From NCBI GenBank assembly GCA_034008185.1, contig CM067082.1, positions 128,651,988 through 128,715,987 of the forward strand: a stretch of 64,000 nucleotides of DNA, read 5' to 3'. The stretch is from Gorsachius magnificus (taxonomy: Eukaryota > Chordata > Aves > Pelecaniformes > Ardeidae). Shown here piece by piece: positions 49,971 to 62,295 of this stretch; the stretch's first letter is position 1; the number at the start of each line of letters is the position of its first letter. The notes beneath the pieces are model-generated. The model made no database searches. It was not told the DNA's origin and worked only from the letters and a program-made list of their open reading frames with translations. Both the position numbers and the translations under genes were made by a program.

Positions 49971-51409
49971 TGTATATAGTGGTATTTCTAAGTCATAATA
50001 ACGACCTGGTTCTCCACTAGAAGTGTTAGTTTTGCCCTTTTGATTTAAAAAGATAAATAATTTAAACCTGATTTTTCCCTAACCAAAGTTAGGAAAGATG
50101 ATACTTGTGTGTGAGCGCTTCTGCATCAGATACTGAAGCAATTTAAAGGTGACTCAGGGTACAGTGCTCAGTAAATCCAAATGCTGAGATTAAGTTAAAA
50201 AAACACCCCACTTTTCATATTTTGCAGATTGTTTTTCTGAATTCTAATAAAAATAACATAAATTCTCCTAAAAGAAGTTTTTAATAATGAAAATTAAACT
50301 GGTTGGCATGGTAAGCATTTAGTTTACATATCATGAGGTTGCCATTTGAATATTCTTTTAATAGCTATTATATACTCCTAGTTTTGGACTGTGGTCCCTT
50401 TTATGTGATAGAATAGATGCTATAATTGGATTTATGGAGCTGGTTTCTGCAAAATTCTGAATGTCACTGTAGATTGATCACATTATTGCAGGACATGCAA
50501 TCAAGCTCACAACTACTCAGTCATAGATATTGGTGCTAAGCTTATATTTAGACAAGCATTTGACATATCAGTCAATGTGATACCTTGAAAGATTGATTGA
50601 AGTTGATCATACCGTAACTCATTTTTGCTATGTGAAAAAAAAAAAAAAATATTACAGGAGACTAATGAAAAAAGGTGTTCTCTCTGCTTGGAATATTTAG
50701 ATTCCACAGAACACCTAATGTTCTTTTAGAAGTAATGAATAAAAGTTGCATTGATTCACTGCTTTCCTCAAAGTACATGAAAAAAATCCTGGAAAAAAAA
50801 TTATTTTCCTGCAGTAGTTACTGCAAGTAAAGATAAATCTACTGAACATATCAGGACAAACCTATTAACTTACAACTTTGCGTGTTTATTGCAGAAAGGG
50901 CATTAAAGCAATGATTTGGGTACTCGTGTAGTTTGCCTGGCTTTGCTTTTTATCCATGTCTGAAAGATATCTGTGTGAAAAGTCTTGTTTCTTTTTCAGG
51001 TTTGAAGTTTCTGACATCCAGGAAGGAAAACCCAATACTTTCATTATTTAGAAAGGGAAATGTAACAGCCTTTGGAAACACTCTTTCATAATACGAAGTG
51101 AATATTCATCTTCCTAAGAAACACCACTCTTTAAGAAAATGTATGAGATTCTGTCATTGGCCATTTAATAATTCCAGAAGTTGAGTGATTTACGCCAGAC
51201 CTGGAGAGCGCTGTGTTTGCCTGCCATCTGTCCCAGCTAATCTCTGAATTCCATCTACGAACGTGGATGATTTACAACTCCCCTGATTAACGGCACCTAT
51301 CATTTTCTTCGTAACACAGAGCAATTAATCTCACCCCGTCTCAGGGGTCCACCGCAGTAATAGGTTTGGGGGGAGAAGCAACCTGCAAAAGCCCTTTTGG
51401 AAATAACAC
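49971..51409. other. AT-rich stretch before the pyrimidine tract
   Basis: No gene recognised. A poly-A run lies at 50636-50649. Confidence 0.55.
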
Positions 51410-51808
51410 CCTTTTTGTAATTTCTTTTTCCTTTTTTTCCTCCTTTTTCCATTTTTTCTCTTTTCTCCCCTACCTCCTCTTCTTTGGTTACCCCTCCTTT
51501 TCTCCTTTTTTCCCCCCTTTCCACCCCCTTTTTCCTTTTGCCCCCCCCTTTTTCTTTCCCCTCCCTTTACCCCCTTTCCTCCCTTTTTTATTTTTTTCTA
51601 TTTTCTTTTTTTCCTTTTTCCCTCCCCCCCCTCTTCCCCCCCCTTTTTTCACCCCCTTTTTTCACTTCCCCCCTCTTTTCCCCCTTTTTTCCCTTTTCCG
51701 CCCCCTTTTTTCACTTCCCTCCCTTTTCCCCCCTTTTTTATTTTCTTTTTTTTTCTTTTTTCTTTTTTTTTTCTTTTTTTTTTTTTTTTTCTTTTTATCT
51801 TTTTTCCA
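51410..51808 (+). repeat. Long polypyrimidine (C/T) tract
   Basis: About 390 bp of almost pure T and C on the plus strand, in runs of CCCC, TTTTT and CTTTT, with only scattered purines. It ends with a pure T/C run (51730-51808) before CCAGCTCTCC. The reading frames through it consist of Phe, Pro, Leu and Ser only and are not genes. Such mirror-like homopyrimidine DNA can form triplex structures. It sits directly next to the CpG island. Confidence 0.93.
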
Positions 51809-51829
51809 GCTCTCCGGTCTTTCCTTATC

Positions 51830-52560
51830 TCACACTCCCGACGGCGCACCAGCACCAGCAGCACCCTGACCCCGCTCTGGCCGTGTGCCCAGGCGCGCTG
51901 GCCCCCCGCCGCCCGCCCGTCCGCCCGCGGGGCTGGGGCTGCGCGGCACAGCGGCTAAACTCGGATCCAAGGGGGCGGCGGGCAGGTGCCCCCTCGGGCC
52001 GGGCCGGGCGGAGGAGGAGGAGCGGGCGGCCGCAGCTGCATTGCGGATGGTGCCGCTGCCTCTCGGGGAGGGGCGGCCGCGTGATGCCGGGGGGAGGGGG
52101 GGGGGGCGGGCGAACGCCCGCGGAAGGGAGCGGGGGCGGCGCGGGGCACCGGGGGGCGCGGAGCCTCCGCCCCGCTCCGCCCCGCCCCGCCGCAGGAGGG
52201 AGGCGCCGCCACCGCCGCGTCCCGGCGTGCGGAGCGGGAGGTGGCGGGGGGCGGGTGGCCTCGGAGCCGGGCTCTCACCTGCGCCGTGCGCTTGGTCCTC
52301 TCCCCGCCGCTCGGCTCGGTGACACCGGGACCTGGCCCGCCGTGCCGGGCAGGAGCGTGGGTCCCCGGGCCGCCCCGGCTCGGGTGCGAACGCGTCGGGA
52401 GTCGGCGCGGGCTGTCCGTGGAGTTGCGAAGGCGGCCGGCTGGCTGGGAAAAGCGCCCGGGATTTTTGTAGCTGTTCCGCAGAGTTTGACAGTCTTAGAC
52501 GCGGCTGCTTAGCTGTGGTTACGCTCTTGGGGCGGGGGGGGGGGAAAGCAAAAAAAGCAT
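51830..52560. promoter_or_regulatory. CpG island, probable promoter of a host gene
   Basis: Roughly 730 bp of very GC-rich, CpG-dense DNA in an otherwise AT-rich window. It contains GC boxes (CCGCCCCGCTCCGCCCCGCC at about 52168-52187), G-runs able to form a quadruplex (52089-52110) and a poly-G run (52531-52543). A minus-strand splice donor of the form CAG|GTGAGA lies at 52273-52281, so a minus-strand non-coding first exon may end at 52279. On the plus strand a TATA-type box lies at 52577-52584. Long frames on both strands are composition effects of the CpG richness and contain no known domain. The gene cannot be named. Confidence 0.8.
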
Positions 52561-52576
52561 GACGTGGAGCCGTGTC

Positions 52577-52584
52577 TATAAAAA
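52577..52584 (+). promoter_or_regulatory. TATA-like box at the right edge of the CpG island
   Basis: TATAAAAA at 52577-52584, preceded by a CRE-like TGACGTGG at about 52560-52567. A start about 30 bp downstream (near 52610) would make the plus strand transcribed. No recognisable coding exon follows, so this is a candidate only. Confidence 0.3.
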
Positions 52585-54581
52585 GCAAAGAATACGCTGG
52601 GCGCGGAGAAGCCGTCAAGAGAGGGTTTGCCCGGCTTTCCGTAACCGAGCCTTCGGTTCCGGAGTGAAACTGTCAAGTTGCTTTGTGAAAGCAAGTAATT
52701 GCTGTCTCCGAAAGACATTAGGCAAAAAAAAAAATTCTCATTTGTCGGATTACTTTGTGCGTGTTACAGGAGTTGGGTTGTAGTTGCTCCCTTTATGTAG
52801 CAGCAGAAGTACAACTCTGTGCCTGGAAGAGTTCAGTGCTGCTCCTTACACGGTTATGGGATGTTTTGTAACAGGACTGGGGAAGCTGATGCTGAAAGAG
52901 CAGCCGAGAGGCACGTGAAAAGAGAGCGATGAGGATGAGGACAGGCTTATATCCCATACATTGAGAGTTCTCCTTGGAGCACTCTTAAATAACCAAAAGG
53001 AAAGTAAAGAAAAAGGTAGAATTAAAAAAAATAAATCACTCTTAACAGTAAATGCTGTTGGCATAAAGTTAAATTCAAGGTGATGGTGTTTTAATAACTT
53101 GACTTAAGTGAAACATAAATCTGTGGTATCATGGAAACTGAAAAAACAAATTAGTCCTGGGTTATGGATGCATTTCTCTGTGTAGTAGGCACCATTTAAT
53201 GTGTAACACTAAGGTTGGGATGCTTAATTCGGAGTTACAATTCTGACGTGGCTACATTTAGCAATTTATAAGTCAGGAGTAAGTTTGATGGAGCTGCACT
53301 GATGAAAGTTGTTTTAACAGACTCTTGTACTTCGTTAAAAATGTCCACTTCTTAAAAAATGATAAGGTCATCCTTTAGTTTTAATGTTTGTAGGATAACA
53401 TATTAAAATTATTTGCGCCTTATGTATAGGTCTCAGGACCTATCCTGTCTTTTCCTAATTTTAGTCCTGTTTTCCAAAGATCCTATTGAGAAAGCCTTTT
53501 TTTCTCCTGACAGATCTCTCTTGGAGGGCATCTGGAAGTCAGGAAGGGGATGAATGTTATCAAACTTGCTTGAGAACAGCATGCTGTGCTTTGGGAGCAG
53601 GTGATTTTTTTAGGTACACGTTGTCCATGATGTGTTACTGTTTTGGTCATACTATTGGCTTTATTTCGGAAGGACTTGGCTTCTATTAAGGTCATTGGTA
53701 GACTATTAGATAATAATTTCAGACTGTTTTGTAATCAAGATTTGTGCGACTGATTAATTTTGTTAGACCTGTTCTGGCTTGAGATTTAGCAGGACTGTAG
53801 AGGTGTTTCTTTTTCTTACCTGAAGTTATCAGAAACTCCACTAGGTTTATAGCAGTATTGGATTAATGCAAGTTTTCTGGGGAGATGGAACTTGCTCTAC
53901 TGTGCCCAGATTTTTTGCCCTTGGAACAGATTGAGGCTTAATATTATCAATGACTTATCATTGTAAACTAAGGATTTTAGGGCATCTTTAGCAACTATCA
54001 CTTTATTCCTGGTGTTTTATAATTCGTTTTACTGGGCAGTACAACATACCAGAAATTCCAGCTGAGGTTAGGCACTTAGATCCACATTTATCTTCCCACA
54101 TAGAGCATTTTATGACAAGAGGGGGAGTAGTGGGAAGCTGACAATGTGATAATGTTCTGACACAGTAATTCTATAGGCTATGTATCATGTCAGTGTGCCG
54201 TATATTACAGCAGTCGTACGTAGTGCATTTGTCACAGCTGGCCATAGGAGACGGGGAAGGGAACTAGGATTGCCTTAGTTAGGCCCTTCTTTAAATCCAC
54301 ATGGGAGCAACAGAGTTTTTATTCGGATCCTATTGAAACATTAATGTGGTCAGGGGAGAAAGGGATAATTTTAACGACTAGGTTGTACTTGATACTAAAA
54401 ATCTTACTGAATTAATGAATTCCTCTGAAGTAGCCAAATCCCGTGCTTTCCATTCTTTGTAGTTCCTTTGGTAACTCTTTGGTCCATGTAAGCTGGGTGG
54501 AATTTCTTGTCACTTCTCTCTCCCTGACCACTTAACTTCTAAAGGTGCAGGTCACTCCTCTACGCAATTAATCAACAGTTA
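52585..54581. other. Possible 5' exon and intron region, no gene recognised
   Basis: CpG density falls away after 52680. No coding exon or repeat family is seen; runs of A and T occur. Confidence 0.5.
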
Positions 54582-54636
54582 ATCACAGAATCACAGAATG
54601 GCAAGGGTTGGAAGTCCAACCCCCCTGCTAAATCAA
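54582..54636 (-). mobile_element. Short CR1 LINE 3' fragment
   Basis: Inverted tail AATCACAGAATCACAGAATG followed by GGTTGGAAGTCCAACCCCCC. The usual central bases between TTGGAAG and TCCAACC are missing, so a small deletion has joined the two parts. Only about 55 bp remain. Confidence 0.8.
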
Positions 54637-55544
54637 TCAGTGTATACAAAATGTATTCAGAATGTAATCAAGAGGACAAAGCATTTTAGTTTTTGTCTTA
54701 GCAGCTGCAAAACTGTATTAAATTAATTCTTATCCACAGCATACTCTACCTTCTCCAGCTCTGTTTCATTAGAGTGAGAAGACAGCATCTAGAAGATATG
54801 AGGGGTATCTTGGGACTTACTTCTTTAATAACGTGAAAAAAATTCTTGCTTCTTTACTTATTTTCTCATGTGCTTGCAACTTTTACCTGACAGGGTTTAA
54901 AACCAGGATTAAATTTGTGGTGAAGGGGATGCAGGAAAAGGTGAGCTAGAATGCACATACATGACAGGTGTTGGTCTGCTATTCTGCATTGTTCTGATGT
55001 AGAAGTTACTCTTTCTTCCAGAAGTAAAAGTGTTTATGAGCTAAATATATTCAATACCTTCTCTGAGCTGTTAGTTTTGCTTCTTGTGAGCATAGAGTGC
55101 CTGTCAGAACTGTGTCCTGTTCTCAGACTGCCATATGTAAGGATATACAAGAAGTGTTCGTTAAATTTATTTCAGTTTGCAGACCACTAACAGTTTTCAA
55201 GTGGAAATCAATTTTCCATTTAGATCTTGCTGTCAGTAGGACTGTTTTTCTTAGTTATGTATATTAGACCTCTTGGAGGTCATTTGGATGTTACAGGTTG
55301 AAACTTACTGTTACAGAATTTGAGAATCCACTTTAACTTTCAGATGGTTGACTGGTGGTGTGCGGATGTATAGCAGCTTTCGTGAAGTGTATGAATGACA
55401 ACCAATCTCTCTTTCCACAGCTGCCCTTTTTTCCTCTGTTGTATATTTGGCAAAAAGGTTGATGAAGTTGAGGCCTTGGAATGTTGTAATTAATTACTCC
55501 TTATGTTCATAACATATATAAGATTTGTTCTGTAATAAAACTTA
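54637..55544. other. Non-coding stretch, nothing recognised
   Basis: AT-rich DNA; could include the 3' end of a decayed retroviral interior just before 55545, but no coding trace is convincing. Confidence 0.45.
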
Positions 55545-56040
55545 GGGGGGGATGTGGAAATAAAGGAAATACTCTCCTGGACTACTGATGAAATATAACA
55601 ATGGAAAAAGCAAAATATAACCTTATGATGCCCAAGGAGAGAGGGCATTGAAAGATCTAATAAAATATTAATGTCATCTCACAATAACTTACGATGAGAC
55701 AAAACATTCTCATCACTCATGTTCAAGAAAAAATAACTGAAATTGGACCAGGGGTTGAGAAGGGCTAACAGGATGGTCTGAATATATAGCGAACCTGCCT
55801 TGTCACAGAGATAAGGGAGATCCTGGTTTGTTTGACCAAGTGAAATCCTACGTAGGCTGTGGACTCCATGTGCAAATTCGGGAGGGGATCAACACAGGGG
55901 AAGCAGAACCTTGTGGTAAAGGACATTGCTGGCACAAGAACAGCTTGAGTATCTCCTACCACTGAATAAAATTTTCTTGCAGAAATTCAGAGAACATCCC
56001 CCCCATCAGAGCAAATGGGTTCTGAAACACCCAGTGGCAG
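55545..56040 (+). mobile_element. LTR-like element preceded by a polypurine run
   Basis: A G-rich run (55545-55551) is followed by TGTGGAAATAAAGGAAATAC at 55553, the layout of a polypurine tract and an LTR start. AATAAA lies at 55965-55970, followed by U5-like sequence (poly-C at 55997-56003) to about 56040, where the right limit is not fixed. No second copy is present in the window. The layout suggests a 3' or solo LTR of a family different from the one at 1125, 22552 and 38732. Confidence 0.5.
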
Positions 56041-56702
56041 CAGATAGGGGTGGGGAAATACTGCGGAAGTTTTGAGATGGAGTTTGTCCGTCTTCCAGAA
56101 GGGATTATATGCTTCGCAGTGGTATGGGCCCAGGGGAATGGTTGCATTTAGCTTCTGTCAAAGCTTTAAATGTCATGCCATGTAACATGCCAATCCAGTT
56201 CCCCTTCAATCTGTTCAAAATGCAACTTCAGAAACCCTTCATTCTTTTTTGGTGCTTGCCAATGGTTAACCCCTCTTGAGTGACTTCTCTTCTACGTCAG
56301 GTTTAAGCCGCTTGTCTGCACCTTAGTGGGCTAAAGCCGTGTTGTGTGCAGCCTGGCTCTCTATTCTTGTTTCTTTTGCCTTTCCTTCAGCAGCCCTCTA
56401 GGCTGCCTGAAGTGGGAGATTAATCTCTCCTGCTCTCTCATTCCTCTGTCTGTGCTTAGGACTGGCTCCTTCTCTGTATGACCTGACACACTCTGATAAA
56501 TTCCCCCTGAAAATGCGTAATATTTAAAATGATTTCCCATCATAGCCCCTTCATAAAAGGAATATGAAAAAATGGGCAGATGTTCCTCTTTCACCCTAAA
56601 ATTCCAAAGCAGCAAGGAAAGTGTCCGCAGTAGTTTGTGGAGCTGAAACTCTGCTAGCAATGACAGAGAATTTTAACAGAAAAGACAAGTTTAGAAGAGG
56701 AA
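56041..56702. other. Non-coding stretch, nothing recognised
   Basis: No gene or repeat family recognised between the LTR-like element and the minisatellite. Confidence 0.5.
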
Positions 56703-56820
56703 AATCTTGTTCTTTTTTCTGGGGAAAGGAAATTCTGGGTAATCTTGTTCTTATTCTGGGGAAATTCTGGGGAATCTTGTTCTTATTGTGGGGAAGTTCT
56801 GGGGAATCTTGTTCTTTTTC
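56703..56820 (+). repeat. Minisatellite, about 32-bp unit, 3.5 copies
   Basis: Units begin AATCTTGTTCTT at 56703, 56741, 56773 and 56805. The first unit is 38 bp and the next two are 32 bp each, with a partial fourth. Unit text is AATCTTGTTCTTATTCTGGG followed by GAAATTCTGGGG with small changes. The plus frame at 56621-56854 runs through the repeat and is not a gene. Confidence 0.93.
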
Positions 56821-59800
56821 TCTCTGTTTTTCTGTAGTGCTTAAGAAAGTGTAATTTTGCTTTTGTGTGGCATGCCAGCATCTTCAGCAGAACTACTTGC
56901 ATTTCAGATAATAGCACAGGCTTCTATTTAGCTCTCAGTTGCTCCTTAGAGATGTCTTTCAGATTAATCCATTAGCAGCCATTGTAGAGGATGTGCTGTA
57001 CTCTTTCTGGTTAAAGTGAGGATGTCAAAGTTTGGGAAATACAGCTCTGTTGCTGATGGATGCTTAGGTAACTCACGTACTTTGGGACTAGCTTGTCTGT
57101 TTGGGTAGAAATGAATTTACTTATAGTACAATTTTATTTAGTAGGAAGATACCTTCAATGGGTAATTTTAAATGTCGTAGATTCCAAATGGAGCAGGATA
57201 AGTGGTACCAGCCCCCTCTCTCCCCTGGCACATTGGAAGATCAACAGTGGCTGTAGTGTTACGGAAGTGGAAATCCAAAAGCCATCAGCCAGCTGAGTTT
57301 GAAGCGTGGACGTCTTCCCTCTGGCCAGTGTGGGAAGAGCTGTGAGATACATGTTTAAGCCAGTGTTAGGAAACTTTGATGATTTTTAAAAAAAATGTCT
57401 CATGTTTATGAAATTTTTTGCCTCCTCTCTGGCTTTTTATGTCCTCACTCTTCATTGCTATCCACTTACTTGGTTTTCTTTTTTTTTTTTTTTTTTAAGC
57501 TCTCCTCCTGGTTACTAAACACTTTATTCTGCCTACTCCTGTGTCTTTGTCTTTCAGTGCCTGCATCACCAGAGCTAAGGCAATAGAGAGTTTAAAGTTG
57601 AATTTTTAAGCGCATGCTGTTGATGTGTCAAACTTGTGAGTGTATAAGGTCTACTAGTATTGTATCTAAGTGTCTGTGGGTAACTTACAAAAAAAAGTAT
57701 TATAAATGGTATTATATTGGTTTTTATTATGTTAAGACTTCTGGACAGAAATTTCATGGAGTGTTTAGTTTTACTTTTGCTTAATAAAATTCCAGCTAGG
57801 TTGTAAAATTATTTAATTTAGGATAAGTTGCCTGAGGGAGAGAATAAACACATGATTATTGCCTCACATAATTTACAATATGGGGTCTTTACTATGCAAA
57901 GAGTAATCTGTGCTATCTATTTGAAATGCAAAGAGTTCTATTGAAATCTATAATGTCATGGGGAGGCAAAATTGCATTTTGTAACAAGAACAAAAAAGGC
58001 ATTAAATGAACTTACTAATTTTAATTTTTAAAATTAAGAATTATATACTTATTGATTTTATTTTTATTTTTTTTTTTTTTGCTAAGGTTGAGACTTGTTT
58101 GGTTTTGTTTGTTTGAGGAAAGGGAATAAAAGTGATGAGATCACTCAGTAACATTTCGCCATAACATTATCACCTACTTTAATGTGTGTATAGGTTTTAA
58201 AATTAGCCAATATAATTAAAAAGCTAAACAGAAATCTGTATTTTTCAAAAGTGAGCTTTATATAAATACGACTCTGGGTGCTGTGATTCTTCTTTTAAAA
58301 ATGTGGTGGTCAGAGAACTTTGATTGAAAAAACTTCTCTCACTTTGCTTTCCGGGGGACTTAAAGTCTAAATGTAATATTTTAGACTTCCCCCCAGTCTT
58401 TAAGAGTTCAGTTCTGTCACTGAAGGGGAGATGTATTCTCCCATTGACTTTTATGTGTATAAGATTGGATTCTAATACTCCAGTAACTGTATAATATGGT
58501 GGTGTTCCTCCAATTAGATACATACAAAAAGATTAATCCACAACAGTGATTATGTGAATTATCATTTGCATGTAAATCTTACTAAGGATGATGGATAGAA
58601 ATGGTTGTAACAATACACCTTTTGTGGTCTCTGAAACTAATTTAATAAGTGATTTTGAGATTGATTAATATACATATAATGACTTTTTTTTGTTTAGGTA
58701 ATGTAAATTGGAAAATCAATCTTGTATTTTGAGGGTCACTACACTTGGAAATAGGATGCAATACAGAAGATACTGCAAATGTTAGGCTGTAGAAGGCTTT
58801 TATAGTAATTATGGAAAAATAAATTTTTTTTTGTTGTAGTGTCTAAAAAAAATAGACAACCTGCTAAAAGATTAGTTATTTAAATAAGTAGTAAGTTAAA
58901 CTCCTTACATCTTTCCTCAGTTTGACAGATGATATCCAACCTTCTTGAAGTTGCTATTAAAGTTCCCTTTTGCTTCAGTGGTGGAGGAATTTTGTCCTCC
59001 CTGTTTGAATTCATGAGCAGGTGTTGAGGAAAAGGTTAATCTGTGTTTGTTTAGAAGGTTCTTCCTTTTAAAATGGCAAACTGTTTTCTGTCTTGACTCT
59101 CTTCCTTAGATGTTCTGGTCAAATTCAATCTGTGCATTTGGAAAAGTACATGTGTAGAGAAGTGAAAGAGGTAAATTACAATGTACCCTTCAAATATTGC
59201 ATAGCAAGCATAATCGATTTCACTGAAAGTGAACTAGTGCTACTTGCTAAATAAGAAATGTTTGAAGAGAACATTTTTTTATAGTTTTTGTATTTTATTT
59301 TATTTTTTTTATTTGGCCCAATATAAAGCCTCTGGCCTGGGCACCTCGTTTAAAAATAACCTGGTGGAAATTTTGGAGATCTTGGCTGAGAATTTTCAAC
59401 AGAAGTCTTTTTGAAAATCTGATTTGACTGAAATGTCTATTCCATATAAAGTGAAGTAGTCCAAACAGTATTTTATCCAAGATTCATCTTTAAAAGATGT
59501 CTTGCTTTCCCTCATGTTTTGAGAACCTATTAAAATAGATGAAGGTTATTCTATTTATTTTCTGCACAAAAGTCTTCTTGTGATACAACTTTTTCTGCAG
59601 ATGTTCTCCACTATTAATTGGTATAAGTCCATTGATGTTTGTGATTATACTTTGGCTTATCATCTAGCCTTATAGATTAAAGTCTCAAAAACTATAGTTA
59701 AGCTGATAGATTGTGCATTTTTATTTATGGATGGACACATACTTATAATCTTAATGACATGTTTGAATGTAAATGGCAGTTTGTGTATACATGCACGTGT

Positions 59801-62033
59801 ATATCAGATTCAGGGACCGTGTAGCATTGTCGTTGAAAATGAAAGCCTTATATAAATGCAAGCTATTGATATTGGAAGTGATCTTCAAAGCTGCTCCATT
59901 TAAAGATATTTAACTATTAATAATGAGCTACATCCCAGATATAGCATTAGTTTGTATTCTGAGAGATCAAAGTGCCAAGATTATAGATAACAGTTCTCAG
60001 GCTATGAAAGTCCCTTTACTAGAGCAGCTCTTCTTATCAGTGGACTTCTCCTGAATTTCTCATAATAGTTATCAGCAGAGAAAATCTGCAGTGTGTGTAT
60101 TAAGAAATTCACCTTATTTGTACCAGAAATAACACTTTGAAATGTATTAGCAGGAATTTTTGCTGCATTGAAAGTAATACAGTTGCTCTGGATTTAGGGC
60201 AGGCTGAGCCAAAAAAAAAAAAAAAAAGCCCTGGTAACTTTTTCAGAAGAAAATTCTTTAATAATAAGAATGAACATATTTTTAAAAATGCCTCAGAAAA
60301 TGTAGCTTTTAGTGTAGAAATATTTTTCTTCTTACTGAAACGTTTTGGGTGAAATTTGCAAGAAGATGATTTTCCAGTTGATGTTCCCACATAGGATAGT
60401 TTTTATGTCAGTTTTACTAATTAGAAGAAGTTTGTCCACAGCCACATCCTAATGCTGACCATTCCTCTGTTTCAAGTGCTCACAAAAGAAGATACTAGAA
60501 TTGAGCTAAAGAATTGTCATTCTTTAGCTTTCCAAAAGAAGGAAGTAGTATAGTAATAATATTGTATTATAATAATAACATTATATTTTCTGATTTTTGA
60601 TGTTTTTTTCCTTCAATGAAACTAATGCATTGTGGCCAGAAAAAAAAAGATTTTTCTGTTGTGCTTGACCTTTATATTAACAGTTGTTTACTGTAGGAAT
60701 TATTAAATAAGATGCAGAAAGAGCTAATATACCTTGAACTAACTAGTCAGCCTCAAGATGCATGTGAGTTCTTCACAGCAATCTGTTCTTTGGAGTATGG
60801 AATTCAAATGCTAATATATTAAATATGTGAGATCTTTAATGCAGAAATGTATTATGAAAAGTTGTGCAGCCACCTGATTAATTTATTTATTTATTTTTGA
60901 AGGGCCCACTCAAAATGGGTCAAGCTTGCACTGTGCAAGCTGACTTTGAGAAAGTTTGGAGATGGTATGAAACTTGACCTATATTTTTGAACTGGGACTT
61001 CAGAAACTGGGCTGAAGGAAAAATCAAGCTTTATAAACTTCTTTTTCTGTGCATTGAAATGTTGATGTTTGGCCATGGATTTCATCCCGTTCAAGCAGTT
61101 CATACATTAACTGTGCACGAGTTAGGGACTCTTCCATTTCTTCATCAGAGAGTCTTATTCACTAAATGAAGTTAATTATATTTTATAACCATGTAAGAGC
61201 AGAGGAAGTTCAATTGCATTTAGTGAGGCACTTGTCTAAAAAGATGATGCTATATGTCCAAAAAGCAATTCTCTATAATTTTTAATGCTTTGTTGCTTTT
61301 CAGTAATGGAATTGAGTACTTTTGAAGTAAACCACATTTTGCTTTTAAAAAACTGAAGATTATTATAGCAGTGATAGTTTGTTGCAAAGCAGTGCTGTTT
61401 TGGTTGGTGTCAGAAGTCTCCAATAGCGCTCTTGAGCTCTGTATCCACTATGTTAATATGCTACAGTTTTTCACAGAGAAAACAGATCACAATCCAGATC
61501 TTCTGCCTCTTTCGGTATTAACTATTCATCATAGAATACTAACATTGTCTGACTTTGAGTCTGAAAACTTTGCAGAAATTTCAGTCAATTTTTACTTAGA
61601 AAAAAAAGTGAATTTTAAATTAGTAAAAGCATGACATCGGGGATGCCTGTTAGTAGCATGGCTTGGTGTGTTGCTTTTTTAACTGTTACCATAATTCTAC
61701 TTTTCCAAAGTGGAAAGGTTGCTGCCAGAGCAACAAAAAAGTTTGTGAAAGGAGAAGAGCTATTTGCCTTTAGTCACTGTAGTTTTTGTTTTGGTGATCT
61801 AGGTTGTTCTCTTCCTGCTGAACTTCTCCAGCCCTTTCATGATCCTCTAAGAAGTCCCAACAGCTCTTATTTTGCTAAGCTCTCTGCATAAAAGGATGGC
61901 CCGTTTTTCCTATACACCAGAACCTGTAGTGATCAAAAAGGAGACGGATGGTTGGGATTTTTGGCACTGAGTGACAGTAGTATTTTGTTTTAATTCAATA
62001 GTTTACATGTTGGTCTAGTCAGGTTTAACAGGT
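56821..62033. other. Long AT-rich stretch, no gene recognised
   Basis: About 5.2 kb without recognised gene or mobile element. Poly-T at 57479-57497 and 58069-58080, poly-A at 60211-60226, and ATTT repeats at 60880-60896. The plus frames at 61371-61634 and 61631-61891 have no known domain. Confidence 0.5.
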
Positions 62034-62278
62034 ATCATAGAATCGTTTAGGTTGGAAAAGACCTTTAAGGTCATCAAGTCTAACCATTAACCTAACACTG
62101 CCATCCCACCACTAAATCATGTCCCTGAGCACCTCGTCTACCCATCTTTTAAATAACTCCAGGGGTGGGGACTCCACCACTTCCCTGGGCAGCCTGTTCC
62201 AATGCTTAACAACCCTTTTAGTGAAAATATTTTTCCTAATGTCCAACCTAAACCTGCTGTGGTGCAACTTGAGGCCAT
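62034..62278 (-). mobile_element. CR1 LINE copy F, short, 5'-truncated
   Basis: The 3' end at 62034 reads TCATAGAATCGTTTAGGTTG and continues as the CR1 tail region of the copy A/C type (ACTAAATCATGTCCCTGAGC, GGGCAGCCTGTTCCAATGC) up to GAGGCCAT at 62278. It is about 245 bp long with no reading frame. Confidence 0.92.
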
Positions 62279-62279
62279 A

Positions 62280-62295
62280 ATTCTATGATTCTATG
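62280..62295 (+). repeat. CR1-type octamers in opposite orientation at the other end of copy F
   Basis: Immediately after the truncated end of copy F comes TTCTATGATTCTATG, the CR1 3' octamer read in plus orientation. Copy F thus has octamers facing outward at one end and an oppositely oriented pair at the other. Confidence 0.75.

Noticed and set aside
51366..52512. Long plus frames through the pyrimidine tract and CpG island (167, 342 and 145 residues)
   Set aside because: They contain only Phe/Pro/Ser/Leu or Gly/Arg/Ala/Pro runs that follow from base composition. No domain is seen and opposite-strand frames are equally long.
51830..52618. 262-residue minus frame over the CpG island
   Set aside because: Low-complexity composition with Pro, Arg, Ala and Gly; a splice donor inside it would cut it, and no domain is recognisable.
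61371..61891. Two adjoining plus frames of 87 and 86 residues
   Set aside because: No recognisable domain, no splice or start context that stands out, and composition like the surrounding AT-rich DNA.
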